The translations under genes and the position numbers were made by a program. DNA of 49,040 nt from Stenotrophomonas panacihumi (GTDB taxonomy: Bacteria > Pseudomonadota > Gammaproteobacteria > Xanthomonadales > Xanthomonadaceae). The stretch spans positions 1-49,040 of the forward strand of contig NZ_LLXU01000087.1 in NCBI RefSeq assembly GCF_001431645.1. Reading direction: 5' to 3'. Of this stretch, positions 44,252 to 49,040 are shown piece by piece. Each line of letters begins with the position of its first letter. Position 1 is the first letter of the stretch. The notes beneath the pieces were generated by a model. It ran no database searches and was not told where the DNA came from. It saw nothing but the letters and a program-made list of their open reading frames with translations.

Positions 44252-44887
44252 TCAAGCAGGCAGTTCGAGCCACCGGCGGATGCTGTGCAATAGCTCGGGG
44301 ACCGGCAGGTCCGATGCGTCCTCGCCAGAGAAGCCCTGGCATGTCAGCGACATTTTGTACCACGTACTGAAATCCGCATAAGCGCCCCAGACTTCGGTGG
44401 GCCCGGGCGCGCCTGGCCGACACTGCATCGCCAACCAATTCCGGACTTCCGTCACCACCCGCCGGGGCTCGTCTTCGTGCGCGGCAATATCGGAGCCCGC
44501 CAAGTCAGACAGTGCCACCTGGTAGCGATAGCGCTCCGACTCCATGATCAGACAGCGCTTTTGCGCGAGTGCGTCCGTGCCGAAATGCCTGCACCCCACA
44601 TCGAGCCCCAGCTCGAACGGCATGTTGAGCCGGTAGTACTCTCCCGCCTCCCGGGCCTGCATTCGCGACAGATCGTGGATGGCATAGCGCGATTCCCGGA
44701 TCAGTTCGAGGATCTTGCTGATGCGCGACTCACCCGAATCCGAACGCTCCAGCGCGATGCGCGGCCGCAGCCCGAGATAGACCGTGGTGAACAGCAAGGC
44801 CTGCAGCAGCGGCTGGTAAGCGGCGTCGAACGGGCAGTTGATGAAAACGCTGTCCTCAGCGCTCGAAGACCCGATGCCAGCGTGCAC
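44252..44887 (-). CDS. TIR-like or nucleotide-hydrolase-like protein of unknown function
   Basis: A 211-residue protein with a conserved opening (VFINCPFDAAYQPLLQALLF) and motifs ESRYAIHDLSRMQ, YRLNMPFELGLDVGCR, KRCLIMESERYRYQ, LSDLAGSDIAAH. This family is widespread in accessory regions and its fold looks like a TIR or nucleoside deoxyribosyltransferase domain (acidic NMPFELG similar to a TIR catalytic Glu). Function is unestablished; a defence or toxin role is plausible. GTG 44887 has gagggg four nt upstream, and the start overlaps the DUF2188-like gene by 32 nt. An in-frame ATG at 44938 is an alternative. Confidence 0.65.
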   Translation of the reverse strand: MHAGIGSSSAEDSVFINCPFDAAYQPLLQALLFTTVYLGLRPRIALERSDSGESRISKILELIRESRYAIHDLSRMQAREAGEYYRLNMPFELGLDVGCRHFGTDALAQKRCLIMESERYRYQVALSDLAGSDIAAHEDEPRRVVTEVRNWLAMQCRPGAPGPTEVWGAYADFSTWYKMSLTCQGFSGEDASDLPVPELLHSIRRWLELPA

Positions 44888-45128
44888 GCGGCCCCTCTGC
44901 GAAATCTCGCCACTCCTGCAGCATGCCGCGCTGGTCATGGACGATGAGGCGCACGCGCTTGCGGCGGGCAATCTCGGTCGCATGACGGAAGGCTTCGGCC
45001 TTGGTGCGGTACACCCGGTAACACTTCTTGGTGCCCGTGCGGCGCACGCCCCAACCGCCATTCAACGTCGGGGAAACATGCTGATCCTTGCTGATGTCGA
45101 TGCTCTTGTACAACGCGTCCCAGTCCAT
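44856..45128 (-). CDS. small DUF2188-like protein
   Basis: A 90-residue basic protein with a DUF2188-like core (DQHVSPTLNGGWGVRRTGTK, then AEAFRHATEIARRKRVRLIV and HDQRGMLQEWRDF). Its function is unknown; DUF2188 proteins are small and often sit beside accessory or defence genes. ATG 45128 is chosen where similarity begins, though the frame stays open to 45224. It is the upstream partner of the TIR-like gene, overlapping it by 32 nt, so the two form a translationally coupled pair. Confidence 0.7.
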   Translation of the reverse strand: MDWDALYKSIDISKDQHVSPTLNGGWGVRRTGTKKCYRVYRTKAEAFRHATEIARRKRVRLIVHDQRGMLQEWRDFAEGPRARWHRVFER

Positions 45129-45233
45129 AGCTTCATGCCCTGCTTCGATGGAGGTCAGCCTATTGAGCGGAAACCCTCGGCTCAAGCGGAAACCTGCGCA
45201 CATCGCTGTCGGTACATTCCGCATCGACAGGCG

Positions 45234-45614
45234 TCATGACGACGCCGACAGCCACAGCCGCGCCAGCGCAAAGCTCAACGCGAACGTGTAGCCATAGAGG
45301 AACTGGTCCAACCGCACGAGGCTGTCGCCGCGACGACGCCGCCATGCGCCGATGGCCCCCATCACCGCGCCCACGGCGAGCGGGGTGAACAGGAGGTTGG
45401 CGTAGGCGGCCCAAGCTTCCTCCAGGAACCGTTGATGGAAAAACACGACCGACAACGCCCCGCTCCCCGCGCCGAGCAGCACGTACACCCCGAATGCCAC
45501 CGCGGGGTGCAGCGGTGGCCGCTTGCCCTTCAGGCCATGCGCGCCCAGTTCGACCAGCAGCTCCATCACCACCTGCAGGACGAGCTCGAACAGCAGTTGA
45601 GCCACGAATTCCAT
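45234..45614 (-). CDS. hypothetical inner-membrane protein
   Basis: I do not recognise this 126-residue protein. It has three hydrophobic stretches (about 38-60, 70-92 and 105-123: VAFGVYVLLGAGSGALSVVF, LLFTPLAVGAVMGAIGAW, FLYGYTFALSFALARLWL) and an amino-terminal amphipathic helix rich in Leu, Val and Glu. aaggaa precedes the ATG at 45614. It lies 27 nt after another membrane-protein gene, so the two are probably co-transcribed, divergently from motC. Confidence 0.7.
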   Translation of the reverse strand: MEFVAQLLFELVLQVVMELLVELGAHGLKGKRPPLHPAVAFGVYVLLGAGSGALSVVFFHQRFLEEAWAAYANLLFTPLAVGAVMGAIGAWRRRRGDSLVRLDQFLYGYTFALSFALARLWLSASS

Positions 45615-45641
45615 GTCCGTTCCTTTCCGCGAATCTATCGC

Positions 45642-46076
45642 TCACCCTTCCGCCTTGGCCACCGCCGGCATGCCCGGGCGCTTCGCAGCCGCCTGGCCCG
45701 CGACCTGCTGCTGCAAGTAGGCCGTCCATAGCAGCAAGGCCAGCGCATAGATGTTCACCCCCAGCAGCGCCGAGCCCACTTCGATCTTCAGGTGCAGCTG
45801 CAAGCCGAACCACAGGAAATACTGGAACGAACCCGTCGCCAGCACCGGGATCTGCACCGCCCACTGCAGCATCGCCAGCCGCGGCCCCCAGCGCCGGCCG
45901 GTGAACCAGCCCACCAGCGCCACCGCCGCCACCGCCATCAGCGCCCAGATCGCCCAGCCGCCCGCGCCCAATTCTCCCCACCACGCCGTGCAGCACAACG
46001 CGAGCGCCCCCACGCCCCATTGCACGCACAGCAGATAAGCCGGCCAGCGCGCACGCCGGCCCGTCTTCGTATCCAT
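45642..46076 (-). CDS. hypothetical inner-membrane protein with four helices
   Basis: I do not recognise this 144-residue protein. It has about four membrane segments (AYLLCVQWGVGALALCCTAW, GWAIWALMAVAAVALVGWF, MLQWAVQIPVLATGSFQYFL, LLGVNIYALALLLWTAYL), many tryptophans and a short polar tail. ATG 46076 has gggg seven nt upstream; ATG 46094 would add six residues. It is transcribed away from motC. Confidence 0.7.
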   Translation of the reverse strand: MDTKTGRRARWPAYLLCVQWGVGALALCCTAWWGELGAGGWAIWALMAVAAVALVGWFTGRRWGPRLAMLQWAVQIPVLATGSFQYFLWFGLQLHLKIEVGSALLGVNIYALALLLWTAYLQQQVAGQAAAKRPGMPAVAKAEG

Positions 46077-46182
46077 CGTCCATCCCCGGCACATCCCCGC
46101 GCCGAGCTTCCCACGCCACCTTCCCGGACGGAACCCGCATACCCGGAACTGTGACGCTCGTCCTCCCCCGCCGACTAAACCT

Positions 46183-46209
46183 TCAAGCGCGGCCGCCTGC
46201 CGCCGATAA
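46183..46209 (+). promoter_or_regulatory. sigma-28 promoter for motC
   Basis: TCAAG (46183-46187), a 14-nt spacer and a perfect GCCGATAA (46202-46209) make an ideal FliA promoter. The -10 ends only 7 nt before the motC ATG at 46217, so the transcript should start at or within a base or two of the start codon. Confidence 0.85.
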
Positions 46210-46216
46210 CCGGTTC

Positions 46217-46957
46217 ATGGACAAGCTCAGCCTCACTGGAATCGTGCTCGCGTTGGCCGCCCTGGTCGGCGGCAGCGTGCTCAAGGGCGCCGGCATCGCC
46301 TCGCTGTGGTCGCCGGCCGCGTTCGTGATCGTGATTATCGGCACGATCGCCGCGATCCTGTTGCACACCGCCCCGGCGGTGTTCAAGCGCGCCTTCCAGA
46401 TCGTGGGCTGGGTGTTCAGCCCGCCGGCCAGCGACCGCGAGGAGCTGATCAACCAGATCGTCGAATGGAGCAACATCGCCCGCCGCCAGGGCCTGCTCGG
46501 CCTGGAGAGCCAGGTCACCCGCCAGGACGACGCGTTCCTGCGCAAGGGCCTGCAGATGCTGGTCGACGGCGTGGAGCCGGAGCAGATGCGGCGCATGCTG
46601 GAGATCGAGGTCGAGCAGCAGGAGAAGCACGACCTCGCCGCCGCGCGCGTGTTCGAGAGCATGGGCATCTACGCGCCGACGCTGGGCATCATCGGCGCGG
46701 TGCTGGGCCTGATCGCGGTGATGAAGAACCTCGCCGATCCCAGCAAGCTCGGCCACGGCATCGCCGCGGCGTTCACCGCCACCATCTACGGCATCGCCTC
46801 GGCGAACCTGCTGTTCCTGCCGATCGCCGCCAAGCTCAAGAGCGTCATCCACGGCAGCAGCGGCGAGCGCGAGATGATCATCGAGGGGCTGATCGCCATC
46901 GCCCAGGGCGAGAACCCGCGCAACATCGAATCCAAGCTCAACGGCTACCTGCACTGA
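46217..46957 (+). CDS. motC: flagellar motor stator protein MotC (MotA family)
   Basis: MotC is a proton-conducting stator subunit of the MotA family. The 246-residue protein has four membrane helices (GIVLALAALVGGSVL, AFVIVIIGTIAAILLH, GIYAPTLGIIGAVLGLIAVM, GIAAAFTATIYGIASANLLFL) and a charged cytoplasmic loop. The frame is open to 46151, but ATG 46217 gives the standard MotC opening MDKLSLTGIVLAL and lies just behind the sigma-28 -10 box. No ribosome-binding site is visible, as expected for a leaderless mRNA. It is followed by motD after 3 nt. Confidence 0.94.
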   Translation: MDKLSLTGIVLALAALVGGSVLKGAGIASLWSPAAFVIVIIGTIAAILLHTAPAVFKRAFQIVGWVFSPPASDREELINQIVEWSNIARRQGLLGLESQVTRQDDAFLRKGLQMLVDGVEPEQMRRMLEIEVEQQEKHDLAAARVFESMGIYAPTLGIIGAVLGLIAVMKNLADPSKLGHGIAAAFTATIYGIASANLLFLPIAAKLKSVIHGSSGEREMIIEGLIAIAQGENPRNIESKLNGYLH

Positions 46958-46960
46958 GCC

Positions 46961-47935
46961 ATGGCCCGTCGTCGCCACACCCACGAAGAGCACGCCAACC
47001 ACGAGGCCTGGGCGATCCCCTATGCCGACCTGATGACGTTGCTGCTGGCCTTCTTCGTGGTGATGTACGCCATCTCCTCGCTCAACGAAGGCAAGTACCG
47101 CGTGATGGCCGATGCGCTCACCGCCGCGTTCGGCGGCGCGCCGCGCACGATCAACCCGGTGCAGGTCGGCAACAACCAGCTGCAGGGCGCCAACTGGGAC
47201 CGCCCCTCGCCGATCAAGTCCGGCGCCAAGAGCGGGCCGACCGCGCCCTCGCCCAGCCCCGACCCGACCCTGCTGCCCTCGATGGCCTCGCAGATGCGCA
47301 TGCCGGTGTCGCTGCGCAACCAGGACCAGCTCGCCCGCGCCCAGCGCCAGCTCGACGCGGTGAGCGCGCAGCTGAGCCAGGCGCTGTCGCCGCTGATCGA
47401 GAAGAACCTGATCAGCGTGCGCCGCTCGGAACTGTGGATCGAGGTGGAGATCCACAGCGACATCCTGTTCAACACCGGCTCGGCGAGCCTGGACCAGAGC
47501 GCGCGTCAGACGCTCTCGCTGCTGGCCAACGTGCTGCGGCAGACCCCGAACGGCGTGCGCGTGGAGGGCTACACCGACAACCAGCCCATCGCCACCTCGC
47601 AGTTCCCCTCCAACTGGGAGCTGTCGGCGGCGCGCGCGGCCTCGGTGGTGCATCTGTTCGCCGACCAGGGCCTGAGCCCGGGCCGTCTGGCGATGGTGGG
47701 CTATGGAGAATTCCGACCGCGTGCCGATAACTCCACCGAGGCTGGCCGCAATGCCAACCGGCGGGTGGTGTTGATCATCCTCGCCGACTCGGCAGCGAAC
47801 CTGGCGCCGGAACCCCCGGCACCGCCGCAACTGCAGGCCGGCCCCGACCTGCCCCCGGTCCCGGTGGCGGGCGGCCCGTTGAATCCGGGCCACGGTCCTG
47901 CCGTGGCTCCTGCCGTGACCGAAGGAGTGAACTGA
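46961..47935 (+). CDS. motD: flagellar motor stator protein MotD (MotB family)
   Basis: MotD is the partner of MotC and anchors the stator to peptidoglycan. The 324-residue protein has a basic start (ARRRHTHEEHANHEAWAIP), a single helix containing the proton-binding Asp (YADLMTLLLAFFVVMYAIS), a Pro/Ser-rich plug-linker and a carboxy-terminal OmpA-like domain (EVEIHSDILFNTGSASLD, VEGYTDNQPI, NRRVVLIIL), then a Pro-rich tail. Its stop overlaps the ParA start by 1 nt. Confidence 0.95.
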   Translation: MARRRHTHEEHANHEAWAIPYADLMTLLLAFFVVMYAISSLNEGKYRVMADALTAAFGGAPRTINPVQVGNNQLQGANWDRPSPIKSGAKSGPTAPSPSPDPTLLPSMASQMRMPVSLRNQDQLARAQRQLDAVSAQLSQALSPLIEKNLISVRRSELWIEVEIHSDILFNTGSASLDQSARQTLSLLANVLRQTPNGVRVEGYTDNQPIATSQFPSNWELSAARAASVVHLFADQGLSPGRLAMVGYGEFRPRADNSTEAGRNANRRVVLIILADSAANLAPEPPAPPQLQAGPDLPPVPVAGGPLNPGHGPAVAPAVTEGVN

Positions 47936-48717
47936 TGCGCATCTGGGCGATCGCCAACCAGAAAGGTGGCGTAGGCAAGACCACCACGACCCTCGCGCTG
48001 GGCCGTGGCCTGGCCGCGCTCGGTCATCGCGTGCTGCTGATCGACCTGGACCCGCACTCCTCGCTGACCCGCGCCTTCGGCGTGCCGCTGGATCCGCCGC
48101 CGAAGGGCGTGCTGGACCTGTTCTCCACGCCGCCGGCCGATCTCTCCGGCCTGCTGCGCGAGAGCGGCATCCCGGGCCTGTCCTACGTGTGCGCGCAGAC
48201 GGCGCTGGCCACGCTGGAACGCCGCAGCGCCAACCAGCCCGGCCTGGGCCTGGCGCTGCAGAACGCGTTGACCCGCCACGCGCGGCACCACGACTACATC
48301 CTGCTCGACTGCCCGCCCACGCTGGGCCTGCTGATGATCAACGCGCTGGCCGCGGCCGACCGCCTGGTCATCCCGACCCAGGCCGAGCCGCTCGCGCTGC
48401 ACGGCCTGGCCGGCATGAGCCGCACGGCCGACATGGTCGAACGCTCGCGTCGCCGTCCGCTGCCGGTGTCGATCCTGCCGACGTTGTTCGACCGCCGCAC
48501 CCGCGCCGGCACCGAGACGCTGAAGCAGATGCAGGACAGCTACGGCGAGCGCGTGTGGGAAGACGCCATCCCGGTGGACACGCGCATCTGCGCGGTGGAG
48601 ACGCTCACCCAGCCGGGCGCGCCGGGCGAATACCCGGGCCGCGGGCTGTCGGCCTATCGCCGTGCGCTGGAGTGGATCCTGGCCGAGGACGCGCAGGCGA
48701 TGGAGCAGGCGGCATGA
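47935..48717 (+). CDS. ParA-family ATPase (chemotaxis cluster ParC-like)
   Basis: A ParA/Soj-type ATPase of 260 residues with the deviant Walker A NQKGGVGKTT, switch LLIDLDPHSSLTRAFG and Walker B YILLDCPPTLG. In polar-flagellated gammaproteobacteria the ParA gene between motCD and the CheW-like genes (ParC) positions chemotaxis arrays at the cell pole, and that order is kept here. It overlaps motD by one base and the next gene by 4 nt. Confidence 0.92.
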   Translation: MRIWAIANQKGGVGKTTTTLALGRGLAALGHRVLLIDLDPHSSLTRAFGVPLDPPPKGVLDLFSTPPADLSGLLRESGIPGLSYVCAQTALATLERRSANQPGLGLALQNALTRHARHHDYILLDCPPTLGLLMINALAAADRLVIPTQAEPLALHGLAGMSRTADMVERSRRRPLPVSILPTLFDRRTRAGTETLKQMQDSYGERVWEDAIPVDTRICAVETLTQPGAPGEYPGRGLSAYRRALEWILAEDAQAMEQAA

Positions 48718-49040
48718 ACGGCGTCGAAGCCCTGGATGACTACCTGCTCGACCTGCTGGCCGACGCGGTGCCGGCGGCTGCGCCCGTGGCGGCGGCGGCG
48801 TCCGATGCGCCGATGGCCGTCGATGCCGCGGATGTCACCGCCGATGCCACGCTGGATGCCCCTGCGGGCGCGGCACCGGCCACGACCGAACAGGCGCCCC
48901 TGGTCGCGGTTGAAGCCGCGCCTGCACCGGTAGCGCTCGACCTCGACGCCAACATGGCCGCCATGCTCGCCGAGATGGATGCCGACCCGGCGTTCGCCCC
49001 GCCCAAGCCCAAGCCCGTAGCCGCCCCGTCGCTCGACATC
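48714..49040 (+). CDS. probable CheW-like/ParP-type protein, amino-terminal part (cut by window end)
   Basis: Only the first 109 codons are in view; the frame is open at the window edge. The visible part is acidic, Ala/Pro-rich and low-complexity (EALDDYLLDLLADAVP, then ANMAAMLAEMDADPAFAPPKP). In related clusters the gene directly after this ParA encodes a CheW-domain protein (ParP) with such an amino-terminal extension, so the assignment is by position. The ATG at 48714 overlaps the ParA stop. The CheW domain itself would lie outside the window. Confidence 0.6.
   Translation, partial: MNGVEALDDYLLDLLADAVPAAAPVAAAASDAPMAVDAADVTADATLDAPAGAAPATTEQAPLVAVEAAPAPVALDLDANMAAMLAEMDADPAFAPPKPKPVAAPSLDI

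Noticed and set aside
47708..47730. Perfect GCCGATAA at 47723-47730 inside motD
   Set aside because: The -35 region (tggag at the right spacing) is poor, and it lies inside coding sequence with no nearby start codon that needs it.

Overview
The window is a large chromosomal flagellar and chemotaxis locus from a very GC-rich gammaproteobacterium, most likely a member of the Xanthomonadaceae (Lysobacteraceae). That placement is an inference. It rests on base composition, on a dedicated rpoN copy inside the flagellar cluster, on small receiver/LuxR/PilZ regulators beside fliS, and on the order fleQ - fliEFGHIJK - fliLMNOPQR - flhB-flhA-flhF-flhG-fliA-cheY-cheZ-cheA - motC-motD-parA. Nearly everything is on the plus strand in tightly overlapping operons. 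The only minus-strand genes are four small ones at 44252-46076.

Layout. 1-372: non-coding, with a large nested inverted repeat and a sigma-54 promoter. 373-3147: fliD, fliS, a FliT-like chaperone gene and a PilZ-like gene. 3239-7325: regulators (LuxR-type response regulator, sigma-54, single receiver protein, FleQ). 7342-19176: a surface-glycan island between fleQ and fliE, consisting of a left-handed beta-helix acetyltransferase followed by a sigma-54-preceded seven-gene operon. 19293-26221: fliE to fliK. 26469-29601: fliL to fliP. 29640-30615: two accessory genes between fliP and fliQ. 30678-31746: fliQ and fliR. 31849-34818: a secreted-sensor diguanylate cyclase. 34873-41393: flhB, flhA, flhF, flhG, fliA. 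41493-44233: cheY, cheZ, cheA. 44252-46076: accessory genes, where pseudomonads carry cheB. 46217-49040: motC, motD, a ParA ATPase and the start of a probable CheW/ParP-like gene.

The regulatory logic can be read from the DNA. Six good -24/-12 promoters (GG-N10-GC) precede fliD, the glycan operon, fliE, fliL, fliQ and flhB, matching the locally encoded RpoN and FleQ. Sigma-28 sites (about TCAAG-N14-GCCGATAA) precede fliS and motC, and one lies inside the 3' end of flhF in front of flhG-fliA. Two of these promoters (fliQ, motC) sit so close to the start codon that the transcripts should be leaderless or nearly so.

The most interesting part is the island at 8169-19176. It joins a sugar aminotransferase, a WbqC-type protein, a two-domain protein closely resembling Haemophilus Bcs1/Acs1 CDP-ribitol synthase, a LicD-family phosphotransferase, a CDP-polyol phosphotransferase fused to a methyltransferase, an ATP-grasp/HAD fusion and an 1180-residue multi-domain glycosyltransferase. 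My reading is that this organism decorates its flagellin, or another surface glycan, with a teichoic-acid-like polyol phosphate under flagellar sigma-54 control. This is inference from domain content and context and has not been demonstrated.
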